Of a stretch of DNA of 64,000 nt, positions 14,801 through 24,571 are shown one piece after another; the first letter of the stretch is position 1, and each line of letters starts with the position of its first letter. A program made the position numbers and the translations under genes. Location: contig NC_063160.1 in the NCBI RefSeq assembly GCF_020921035.1, forward strand, positions 14,039,095-14,103,094, given 5' to 3'. This DNA is from Rhodamnia argentea. Its lineage: Eukaryota; Streptophyta; Magnoliopsida; Myrtales; Myrtaceae. Below the pieces are notes generated by a model. It did not search any database and was not told the DNA's origin. It was given only the letters and a program-made list of their open reading frames with translations.

Positions 14801-15462
14801 GCACAGACCAAACTGCAGAGCAATTTAAAATCCAAGTAAGTGCAGCAAAGAGAACAAATCGTACTTTTTCAAGCCCAGCAAAAACAGTTCAACGAAATCC
14901 ATCATATTATGCAGCTAAACTATCACTTACAATCTGGGCAAAATATTGCCTGCGTGCTGCACCAGCTCATAGAGATCCACAATGGAGCAACCCCGCCTCG
15001 TCTCCTCCTTGAAGAACATCTCCAGCTTCCTCAACTCATCGAAAGCCCTCATATCTGGCGCGATCAAGCAAAAAAACCGGGAACACAAAAATCCATAAAA
15101 CAACATGCATTTTGCCTCAACAATTAAAAACCATTAGATCGGAGAACCGGCACTTACAGAGCTCGTAGTACTTGTGAGGGGACAATTTCGAGGTGCGGAG
15201 CTCGGAGAGCATCTGCGCCGAGTACTTGAGAGCGTCCCTGAGGTTGTTCGAGTCCTGATGCAATAGCGATCGAGGTTAGGGTTTAGCCACGCGGGGCGAA
15301 GGGTCTTTCAACCGCTGAATTGAAGAGAAATTGGCGGGCGGGCGAGCGAGCGAGCTCCGATATCATTACCATGGCGCGATGCATGTAGAAGGCGTTCTGC
15401 TGGAGGCCGGCGATGCCCGCCGCGAGCCATTTGTCTTCGTCTTCGGCCACGCCGGTCATCAT
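5818..15462 (-). CDS. VPS35: VPS35, retromer core (vacuolar sorting) subunit
   Basis: Alpha-solenoid scaffold of the retromer, which with VPS26 and VPS29 recycles vacuolar sorting receptors and other cargo from endosomes/prevacuolar compartment. I trace 21 exons on the minus strand: 15370-15462, 15158-15254, 14931-15054, 13477-13662, 12953-13040, 12707-12763, 12541-12630, 12324-12446, 12012-12146, 11222-11338, 10369-10608, 10233-10298, 9976-10065, 8467-8556, 7702-7791, 7372-7440, 7217-7297, 7027-7134, 6838-6941, 6135-6248, 5818-6037. All borders are GT-AG, all phases agree, and the total is 2,382 nt or 793 residues, the expected plant length. The N terminus ([20 protein letters not shown]) and the PRLYLL motif around residue 104, needed in the family for VPS26 binding, are present, as is the C-terminal [14 protein letters not shown]. 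Two adjacent ATGs start the frame (MMTG). No disruption seen; one intron hosts a TRIM element. Confidence 0.96.
8016..8344 (-). mobile_element. Complete TRIM (miniature LTR retroelement) inside a VPS35 intron
   Basis: Two 108-bp direct repeats, 8016-8123 and 8237-8344, read on the minus strand as LTRs that start TGTT(A/G)AAGTATATCC and end TTAACA/CTAACA. Next to the upstream LTR lies TGGTATCGAGCC (8225-8236), a near match to the tRNA-iMet primer binding site TGGTATCAGAGC. Next to the downstream LTR is a purine run GAGAGGGGGGG, a polypurine tract. Flanks GTTAG (8011-8015) and GGTAG (8345-8349) form a 5-bp target duplication with one mismatch. The internal region is only 113 bp with no coding capacity, which is the definition of a TRIM. 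It sits in the intron between exons 14 and 15 (7792-8466). Confidence 0.85.
8832..8897. repeat. Compound microsatellite T(24)-G(14)-(GGT)n
   Basis: Homopolymer T at 8837-8860, homopolymer G at 8866-8879, then GGT trinucleotides to 8897, in a VPS35 intron (8557-9975). The run lengths could be affected by sequencing error. Confidence 0.9.
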
Positions 15463-15930
15463 CGTCGCTTCTCCGTCTCCCCCTCTCTCTCTCTCTTTGA
15501 CTTGCTTCTTTCTGGCTTTTTTGTTTTTTGGTTTTCGGTTCGGGTCCGTTTCGCCTTCCAACGATGTGTCGCAGCAAATTTGGCTGGGATCGAGCGCCAC
15601 GGGGTGCTTCTCCTTATGATGGACCAGCGTTGCGCTTGACGTCGAGTTCATTGGATGGTACGCCTCCTCCCTTGTTTCCATCTGAAAATTTTCGCATTCG
15701 ATCTGGAGCCTAAAAAAAAAAAATTCCCAATGCTCGACCCAAAAAATAAAATTATTTTCAATGCAATTGTCAAACTCGCAACTGCTTGAATTAATTTTCT
15801 AAATTTCATCAAACGTTTTTGCGAGCTCCTGACTTAAATTCTAATTAATCAAATTCGAGCCCAGTAGTCAATGAAAAGTTAAAATCTACCCGAAATTTGA
15901 TGTGGAGGTGATCAATCCATTTAAAAACAA

Positions 15931-16506
15931 GGAAATTTTTCAAAAAATGACTCCAAGTGCATTTATTTTCTCAAATAAGGACTTAAAATTGACTTTATTT
16001 CAAAGAAGGAGCTGAAGTGCCATCATTGTCTTAAATCAGAGCTTGAAATGGATATTGTTTTAAATAATGGCCTGAAGTGGCCATATAGTCTCAAAAAGGG
16101 ACTTGAGCTCACCGGTTGGTAGGGGCATTTTTGTCATTTAATTTTCTTTTATTTTTATTTTTTTATTTTTTTATTTTTTTTGTTTCCAAAAATTCAAAAA
16201 AAACTAAAAGTAAAAAAAAAATGACAGAAACCCAAGCAAGAGAGCAACCCTCCTACCCATCGTCGCCGCCCCACCGGCATTGGGGCGGCAGCCACAAGCG
16301 GAAGGCAGCCCCTTCCGCCTAGATACGCTATTTTTTTTCTACTTTGAATTTTTTATTTTAAAATTAATTTAATTAAAAATTAAGTTAAAATTGTAAATTG
16401 ACAAAAAAAAGCCCTTGATCCAGGCTTTTTTTTAAACAAGTTCAACTTTTGGCCTTTATTTGAGAAATCAAAAGCACTTAGGGCTCTTATTTGGAATTTT
16501 CCCTCA
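15931..16506. mobile_element. MITE with degenerate long terminal inverted repeats
   Basis: The left end GGAAATTTTTCAAAAAATGA and the right end AATTTTCCCTC are inverted, and the words 'CAAGTGC..TT..TTTCTCAAATAA(G/A)G' recur in inverted order at the two sides. The phrases 'GGACTTAAAAT', 'GAGCTGAAGTG' and 'GGCCTGAAGTG' repeat within the left arm. Flanks TAAAAACAA and AAAAAACAA are a possible 9-bp duplication, though low complexity makes this weak. Confidence 0.55.
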
Positions 16507-16759
16507 AAAAAACAAAGCTTTCCTATAAAAAGATGTTTTAAGCAGCATAATGGGATTTTTCAATTGAGCACTTATGAAACAATCGGCCAATGTGTTCACA
16601 AATTTCATTCAAATATCAATCAACATAGTATTGTTGGACGAATTTCATGTAATTCTTTGTTGGACAGGAAGCAAACTACGCACTATTGTGGTAAGTAATC
16701 AATAAGAAATAATGAAGTCCCTATTACTCAATTATATAATAGTTATATTTTGAGATTCG

Positions 16760-17130
16760 TGCGTTGGAATTCCTAAACTCGTTACGAAAGTACAATCAAT
16801 TCATAAAACTTTCAAAAAATACAATTGAGTCCCAAAACTTGTCAGAAAGTTCAATCGAGCCTTAAAACTTTTAAAAAATGCAATGAAATCTTAAAACTTG
16901 TCGAATTTGGAGAAATCGAGTACTTCTATTAATAAATTTTAAGGCTTGATTAAATTTTTTAAAAATTTTAGAATTCGATTACCTTTTTGCAACACTTGAT
17001 TGCACTTTTTAAAAATTTTAAAACTCAATTATGATTATACTTTTGTGACATTTTGAGACTTGTTTGTACTTTTTAAAAATTTTAAAACTCAATTGCACTT
17101 TCTTGACAAGTTTTAAAACTTTCAATATAT
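16760..17130. mobile_element. Foldback element, 'CTAAAACTTGTC / TTTCAAAAAGTGCAAT' family
   Basis: Repeated phrases of the form 'AAAACTTGTC..GAAAGT.CAAT' and 'AAAACTTT.AAAAAATGCAAT' run one way in 16760-16910. They return as reverse complements in 16920-17120, so the whole can fold into one long hairpin. It shares these words with the larger element at 21637-22630. Boundaries are approximate. Confidence 0.6.
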
Positions 17131-17952
17131 TTATTCATTATATGTTCTTTTGCTTTTGATTATTATGTTGGACAGTCCGATTTATCAAAAGCATATCACA
17201 TGTTGTGTGCATCCCTCCTAGGCTTCTACTAGCATAATCATAAAAATGAAGCCATCTAGATGGCATCTATTATACAACTTAGGTCACGTAGATGACAAAA
17301 TTTTGTATATGTACCCATAAAAGAAATTGAAATCCCTGGCGACTCTTTACATCCGCAATTCAAAGAATAAAATCGAACATCTGTAATCAGAAGAAAAAAA
17401 TAAGTAGATGATTAAATCTCTTAAACTATTTATGTACTAGCTATATACTAGTGCATGAAACATGTTGTAATTACTGTCTTTAAGTAGGACCACGAGACCA
17501 ATCAAGCATCTTTTGCAGATGCAGAACAAATGCAAAGATACAGCATTTTTAGCTACCATTGCAAGTAAAGTAGCAATGACAGAAAATGGAAGATATGCAC
17601 AACACTGTGAAACGAGAGGGAGATATAGCTAAAAATCAAACTGCGAGTGACTGAAAACCTAAAAGCTATGAGTAATTCTATCATCATCATCACCGATATG
17701 GGGGGAAAAACCGAGCCGTGTCAAGTGGTTACAATTAGGAAAACTCAGCATCCGCTGGCAGCCTTTTTCAGCTTTCCTCTCCATCGTAAGAAACCCTCCT
17801 GCAAAATCATCGCCCTCTGAATACCATTGGGACTGCTTTAGAGATCAAACAGGTAAGATCGCAAGAAACAGTTAACATCCAAAGATCAACCATTTCATCC
17901 ATTCCAGCAAGCTAGTTAATACCCCATGGCTCATCTTGCCTCCGATGGAATT

Positions 17953-20900
17953 TCAGTAGGGCACAGTGTACGGTAGAGCATACATATCAACCTCTGGTAA
18001 GTAATGCATGCGTGGCCATGGGCTCGGGCTCCCGCATGTCAAGCCATCGTAATCAGCTTTACATCCACCATCACAATTGAGCTGCTTTCTATCGAAAAGC
18101 CATTCCTGATCATCAAGATCAGCGCATCCACTGCCGAATGAGGGTGGCACCCAATTTTCTATCAGATTTCTGTATTTTAGTTCTGATGGAGAGAGGCCAC
18201 GGTCATCGAAGCTCGGTGACGACAAAGTCCCATTCTTTCGGGAAGATGTTTCAGCTATTCCAGAAGAGGGACGCTGCTCTGTCGAGCCAAGCTTAGAAGC
18301 AGAACCTTCGCCCAAACTCGGAGAAGTTGAGCAGGGACATTCTCTCTGATCTGTACTAGATCTAGGAGCATGTTCATGATTCTCGTGACCAAAGAGATCC
18401 GTCCTTACTGGGGCAGAGCAAGGCTGTTCCCCGCTGGGTAGCATTTCTGGATCTTTGTGCCTTTGTAGAGGCAACCGGATCCGAATAATGCTTGCTTCAC
18501 ATTAATAAAAAGAATTTGAATTACACGTATCAATGACCATGTGAAGTGTAGAAACCCAACAAGTGAACAGCCTGCCCCAGTTAAGGAATAAAAATGAACA
18601 CACTCACCAGGGTTATGCCCACAATCTGGAGGCAAGATTTGCTTTTGCTTTTTGCTGCTGTTCATTGTGCTGTCCGTAGAATTCAGGGAATTGACAGGTT
18701 TCCCGTGTTCTTCAGTGAGGTTGCTCCTCTCAAAGTGTTCAGTGTCGTGTTTTCTTTTCTTGCGATGGTCTCGGTCCCCCGCCTTTTGGTCACCTTGGGT
18801 CCGCTTGCCCTCGTTCCTTCTCTTATGGCTCTTCTTTTTGTCTTTAATACCTACATTTTCCAGGGCCTTCTTTCCATTTTCCAGGGCCTTCTTCTTTTCA
18901 TTCTTTTCCAGTTTTCTCTCTTTTCTCCTTTCTTTCTTCGCCTTCTCTACTTCTCTCTAAATCCACATAGAACCAGGATAGCCATGAGTTTAAGCACAAG
19001 CTGAATATTGAGAACAGACGGGGACAGGCAAGAACATAGATATAGAGAAACACAAGCAAGTCTACCACTGTGACTATCTCAACAAAAGACTAGCCTAACC
19101 AAGACTAAAGGTATCTTAATGGAGCAACAGTATACCGACAGTTGCAGATAAAAGGAAAACAAGACAAGCAACATGATGACAAGCCAAATGTCAAAAACAG
19201 GTTTGGGAGTTTGGTGCAAGAATTAACTCAAAATCCACTATTGAGTCAACCCTTTTCAAGGAGAGTGCTGACTAGATTGTTGGACACTGAATTATAGAAG
19301 ACCATCGGTTATTCTATCCCTATACTAGAGTAAGCTCTATCCAAACAAGATACTTCACTAGAAACAAGTTGCTCATAACCCTTATTTCTCACACCACAAC
19401 TAACATTGCTCCATGTTTTGATCTCCTACGCGTGACTAAACTGTAAAGGCAAGACAGTAGGCAATGGCACTCTATTAGTATGATAATGCGCCATTTGTTC
19501 ACAAACTCCCAGAAAATCGACTTCCTCGCATTAACTAGAAAGTTACGACACTCTGATCCTTGTGATGCTTGTCCTATCAAAATAATCTTTTATGATGCAA
19601 AACAGCATTCAATTGACAAAACCACATTGAACTGAAAAATCTATTTCATTTTGTCAATGACCAAGCCTCGCCAATAAACAGCATGAAACTCAAAACTAGA
19701 CCGTCACCATGCCTGTCCTCTGCCCAAAATTTCTTATGGTTACCAAGGGTTTACATAGCACGTGGATTGAGTGCTCAGAATTTGCTAAGATAATACTTCA
19801 TCAGAAATTAACAAATGGCAAGGCAAGCTCAAATTCATGAATTCCACTTCCACCAAAATCATACCACAAGAAAAACCAGATAATCCAACACTATATCAGT
19901 CATATCAAATGCTTCTGCTGTTTAATAATAGCTGAATTCAGTCGTCAATCTATTGCTTTCAGAATGTATGTATCAGAGAAAGTCCTGTGGTTCAATTCCC
20001 TTTATGAAATAGGAAGTTTTTCCATCCTATCGAGCATTTAAAAAGTTATTCTATAATTTCGACACAGGATTCTCTTCCGCAAGAATATCATCTAGTGTTT
20101 CATACACCATCCAACACCATTTTAACATGTTCAATTACTTCTATAAATATAGCATTGCCTAAGTTGTAGCAACTGGGGATAAGTAACACAACAAAGCGAT
20201 GCATATCTGGCAACTAGACAGCTCCGGGCAACCATATCACCACTTAAGCTTGGAACAATTATGCATCAAATGGTTCTAGTATCCTCAGAACATGAACTGA
20301 ACAAATACAAGAACTTAATTGAGCAAATGCAACTTCATGTCACAATTTGCAACCGCTACTTGGTGGGTCCAAGGATTCTTACTTAATTGACTCAGCATAT
20401 CAAACACTTTAATGCAACTCAGGGTCACAATTTTTCAAAGGCAGGCCCTTGTTATTCCTTCTAAAACCATCAGCCAATATACTGAAAGAGGCATAATTTC
20501 CTCTGAACCATGTGGCCATTACTTGCTCCAAAAACACACACATTGTCCACTTTCAACATGAACCCTTTTATTCCACATGTTAGTGCTTCACACAAACCCA
20601 CACGCGTTTTGTCCATAGAACATTTCCACATCGTATGTCGTTGCGTCTCATCAATTTTCCCAGTTAGTTCTATCCTTCTTCGGTGGCCCCAAAAGGCCAA
20701 GCACCAGTTTAAACACAGTTTATCTGGCCTTTTTTTTTTTTTTTTTTTTTTTTAATTCTACCTTCTTTCACCAATAAAAGATACAGCCGCACGATACGCA
20801 TGTATCACAAAGAGCATAAACCAGCCAAGTTCCGGCGAAGCGGAACACAGTGAGCACAAGCACAAGCTACCACCGAATGCTGAACGAACCTTAATCGATT

Positions 20901-20970
20901 CGATCAACGCCTTGTCGCGGACCCCATTCCTCGCATACCCAGGAGGAGGGTACGGGAAGCACCGAGACAT
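17953..20970 (-). CDS. Lysine-rich conserved plant protein of unknown function (MSRCFPYPPPGY family)
   Basis: Three minus-strand exons, 20890-20970, 18608-18956 and 17953-18494, join in phase to 972 nt (323 residues). Exon 1 encodes MSRCFPYPPPGYARNGVRDK, the conserved N terminus of a plant-only family that databases often label 'myb-like protein X' or similar because of its charge alone. Residues about 28-110 are a K/E/R-rich, probably coiled or disordered region with a repeated KKALENGKKALEN segment and clear basic nuclear-localisation-like runs (KDKKKSHKRR, RKKRK). The C-terminal half starts with IIRIRLPLQRHKDPE. It ends with an acidic, aromatic module containing LIENWVPP, DLDDQEWLFD and MYALPYTVPY. 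I do not know its function. A nuclear role is inferred from composition only. The exon-3 acceptor (AG at 18495-18496) was chosen because it is the only nearby one that keeps phase. Confidence 0.85.
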
Positions 20971-21273
20971 CCTAGAAAACACACAATCGATTAACAAGAA
21001 ACCTCTCGATGAAGAGATCACAACAACAATCGGACGCAAACCCTAGGTCGCCCCTCCAAAAAAAAGACGAGGGGTAATCGACTAGGGACTGAAATTGCGC
21101 TCCAAAGTAGGGGAAGCACGGATCCGTCCCGCGCGGTTCCGATTCGAACGAGGCACAAAGGTCACGCAGAGAGAAAGAGAGGGAGGTAGAGAGGGAGATG
21201 GAGGGTATTCAGAGCTCGAGCGGAAGAGAGGCCTGAGATCCAAAACAACCCCCAAACGCATGGCTCGAGGGGG

Positions 21274-21282
21274 AATTTATAG
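21274..21282 (-). promoter_or_regulatory. TATA box (CTATAAATT) of the lysine-rich protein gene
   Basis: It lies about 300 bp upstream of the start codon on the minus strand. Downstream, between about 21170 and 21240, the transcript strand is strongly CT-rich (CCCTCCATCTCCCTCTCTACC-like), a typical plant pyrimidine-rich leader. Confidence 0.5.
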
Positions 21283-21636
21283 TGCGAGATCTGGCCTTTG
21301 TGCGAAGGAACCGTCGTGTTTGGATACGAGAATAGTTGCATCGTCCTGCTTGGACAAGGATTCCTATTGGCTGTGGGGCCTTTTGGGATCTTGGAGTGTT
21401 TGGCAAGCTGAATTGCGGTGTGCCCCTGAGGGGATAAGCTCGGGCGAACTGCCATTTGCATTTCGGTTCCATTCGATCTCATCAATTAAAATATATAGTC
21501 CTCTTCTTTTTTTATGAGATTTATAATATTTTCTTTAGCGAATAAATACTCTGAAAGTTTTAGATTTCGTTATTGAGTACTTTTCTTTTCTCATCAAAGC
21601 AATTGAGTACGAAAACTTACAAAAAAAAATAAAAAT

Positions 21637-22630
21637 GATAAGTGCACTAGAAGTCCTAAAACTTATCACAAAAGTGTAAATGAGACCTCAAACTTTCAAA
21701 AAGTTCAATCAAGTCCTGAAAATTGTCACGAAAGTGCATTCGAGTTATAAAACTTTCAAAAAGTGTAATGAAGTCCTAAAACTAGTCGCGAAAATTTTAG
21801 GACTCGATTGCATTTTCATGACTAGTTTTGGGACTTGATTGCACTTTTTGAAAGTTTTAGGACTCGAATGCATTTTCGTGACAAGTTTTAGGACTCAATC
21901 GCACTTTTTGAAATTTTTAGGACTCAAATGCACTTTCGTGACAAGTTTTAGTACTTTTAATGCACTTTTAAAAAAAAATGCAATCGAAATATAAAACTTA
22001 TCAAATTCGTGCAATCGAATCCTTCCTTAGTTTCGTCTAACTTAGCTAACGAAAAATAATTTTTTACATTTTCTCTCCCCAACATAGCTGGAAAAAATGC
22101 TAAAACAATGCCGTTTTGGTTTAAATTTGCTTTTTTACTTTGAATTAAGTTTGTATTTATATTTTTTTTTAAATACGAGAAAGCGGACAACCATGTCTGC
22201 CTCACTGCCGTTGCTCCACCATCGCCTAGAAAGATCGGCAATGGTGGGAAATGGTTGGCAACCCTTATCAACTATAAGCAAGAGCTTGCATGCCCTTGTT
22301 CGGATCTAGCCAAGGGCCGGTGACCGTCACCAAATTTGGAGGAGGGCTATGAGGGTTGTCAACCACCGGGCGAGGGCTAGTGACCGTCACCATCACCGGC
22401 CCTTCCTCGCATCGATTTGGCCACACCATTGCTACATAGGAAAAAGAAAATATTTAAAAAAAGAGAAAATTGTGTCAACATTTTTCTCTAGATAAGGTGA
22501 GCGAAGTGAATGGAATGACTCAATTGCACCAATTTAACATGATTGAGGATTTTATTGCATTTTTTTGTAAGTTTTAAGACTCAAATTGTACTTCTGCGAT
22601 AAAATGTCGGGACTTTCAATTGGTCTTATC
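21637..22630. mobile_element. Large foldback element, same family as 16760-17130
   Basis: The left end GATAAGTGCACTAGAAGTCC and the right end GGACTTTCAATTGGTCTTATC-like are imperfect inverted copies. The left arm has alternating phrases 'CCTAAAACTTGTCACGAAAGTG' and 'AAAACTTTCAAAAAGT', which return inverted within 21780-21960. The interior (22190-22440) is GC-richer with 'GCCGGTGACCGTCACC' words. The left breakpoint of the 22304/37534 tandem duplication lies inside this element. Only its right part (37534 to about 37835) is repeated in unit B. Confidence 0.65.
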
Positions 22631-24351
22631 CCTTTCTTTAATTTATGGGTGTGAGAAATCTATGACAACACCTAAAAGACGCAACACGATGTCATAAGAA
22701 GACAGCGATGACAGTCCATATTGCTATAAATAAAGCAAACGGGGCGACCTATTTTCGAGAGGAGTTGAAATTTTTTCTTCACCAAATATTCTCGATTATT
22801 TCTTTCAACGTACTGTGTATTTTACATGCAATTTATTGCCATTTTGATAGTGCGATTTTGCTTAATTTTCAAGTGTCAATTGGGTGCAATCGAAGCATGC
22901 GTTGGGACGAAGTTGAAAACGTAAGCATCGCGTATTACCTTCAAATATCGACCGGCTAATTTTTCACAACATTTGCTTCATTATTTTTGCTTAATTCAAA
23001 TTTTGCGGCGCAAGTATTTTGAGCCTTTTTAATTTTGAAACACAAGAATTAAAAACACGGATACATAAACAAATATACAACTATAACTTAAATAATATTA
23101 TAAATACGGACAAGGAAACAAAATTAAGAATTGCTTATACTTAATACGAACGAGAGATCGATTCGCCGTCCTAAGACCGTCATAAATTTAGCGCATTTTA
23201 ACTTGCCTCATGCTCGAAATGCCGTCTCACCGCGCAAACACTTCAAAAGCTTTCGATGGACGATCAGACAAGTATTATTTCGTGGCTAAAAGAGCGCCGA
23301 TCTCGAGCACCGACTTTCGGGGAATTTGTAAGAATGCCACGTGTCAAAAGCTTACCGAATTTCGGGTTCGCTTTCCTTCATCGGCGAAATTTCGCGGCGG
23401 GCCAAGCTGGGAGTGGACCGTGTGGGGTCTGAGGAAATGTCAATGAAGCTTCCAATAAGGTCAAAAGAAGGAAATGACAAAAGCTTTTTCGTTTAGGAAG
23501 AGAGTTGGGATACACGAGGATGCTGATGGGCCCAGGGCAACGTGATTTGCATCTTGGGCCGAAAGACGACGGCCCGAAGAAGAAGGCCCAATCCCAATCC
23601 CGGGTCGTGGCCCAACAATGTAGGAAGAAGTCCTAAACATTTCACTCATTTGTCATTTAATTTCGGTTAACAAGGTCGTGAAGACGTGGCTAGTATCTTG
23701 TCCGACTTGGCTAACGGTAATGTCAACACGAGCGCGATGAGGAAGAAGGCTACCATACCATGACCGTCCCACCAATTCTGAACGGTGGGGCGGTCAATTT
23801 GTAGGCACAAATTGATTTTGGTGAAACCGGATCGTTTCACCTTTTGACTGCAATTTTTCTTTCTTTTTTTAAAATTGTTAGCTAAAATTGAAAAACAAAA
23901 TTATAAGAGGAAAATATCTAATTAATAATAGTCAAATAATAAATTTCAGATTTTAAAATTGTAGATATTATTCTCCGGCCAAATCGAAAAATTGCATGGA
24001 TATTGTTCTCAAGATACGAAGATATTCATAACTAAAAAAATCGGAATGTGATTATCTCGTATACTTTGAACTTCTGATTATCGTAGGATTTTGTAATCGA
24101 ATAAGTTATAACTCGGGAAAAAGATTCTTTAATCTTTGCTTCTTCAATCGCAAGAGAGTAAGAGGTATTCATTGCCGTTGAATTTTAGTATGTATCTATA
24201 CTATAGACATACAATGCTAATTTTTTTTCAAATGTTCAAATTTGTCTCAAACGATCAATCGCATTCTGCAAACGTGCCTCGATCGGCCAGGTTGCCAAAT
24301 ACGGATGATAAAAGTCATTGACGGTGAAGCACTTGCATCTCACATGCCCAT
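22631..24351. other. Spacer conserved in both duplication units, no gene recognised
   Basis: Matches 37836-39348 plus 51866-52081 in unit B. It contains AT-rich sequence, one GC-richer part at about 23200-23800 with the words CCACGTGTC (23338-23346) and GGCGGGCCAAG, and 'TTTCGGGTTCG'-type sequence, but no frame that I can assign. A small open frame near 22708-22959 has a counterpart in unit B, but this is explained by DNA-level duplication. Confidence 0.5.
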
Positions 24352-24356
24352 ATTTC

Positions 24357-24560
24357 TGAAGAAAAGAATTTTCTAAGGGAAGGAATACTTCTTCTCTTTC
24401 ATTGCAATTACTTAACAGCGATACATATACAAACTTAACCTAAACTTCCTCCTACAAATATGGTAACAAGATATTCACAAATAACAAAACGATTCCTTCA
24501 ATGTGGTGCTAATCTATTCCTAAAATACACCAATTAGCTAATTGACAGCTCATGCCAACA
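24357..24560 (-). repeat. 3' LTR of the copia element
   Basis: 204 bp. It differs from the 5' LTR at three sites that I can see (C-T-C-T versus C-T-C-A near the start, GTGG versus ATGG, CATGCC versus CACGCC). Confidence 0.95.
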
Positions 24561-24571
24561 CTCCCCCTCAA
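24561..24571 (-). other. Polypurine tract of the copia element
   Basis: Read on the minus strand the sequence TTGAGGGGGAG directly precedes the 3' LTR, the normal position for plus-strand priming. Confidence 0.85.

Larger units (their letters stand above)
15463..17952. other. Intergenic: VPS35 5' leader, then two inverted-repeat elements
   Basis: The first 200 bp contain the pyrimidine-rich (on +) leader of VPS35. The rest is AT-rich and is largely occupied by two foldback-type elements (15931-16506 and 16760-17130). From about 17640 to 17952 lies the probable 3' UTR of the next minus-strand gene. No other gene recognised. Confidence 0.55.

Noticed and set aside
18652-19004. Hydrophobic plus-strand frames (FLFLRWSRSP..., SLFSPFFLRLLYF) resembling a membrane protein
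   Set aside because: Complement of the lysine/glutamate-rich exon 2 of the minus-strand gene, which produces F/L/S-rich shadow frames.
22708-22959. Open frame of 83 codons with a similar counterpart at 37920-38171
   Set aside because: The similarity is explained by the segmental duplication, and changes are not biased to third positions by eye. There is no known domain or gene structure.
23320-23350. CCACGTGTC in the duplicated spacer as a promoter element
   Set aside because: No gene start that I can recognise lies within reach in either unit, so function cannot be argued.
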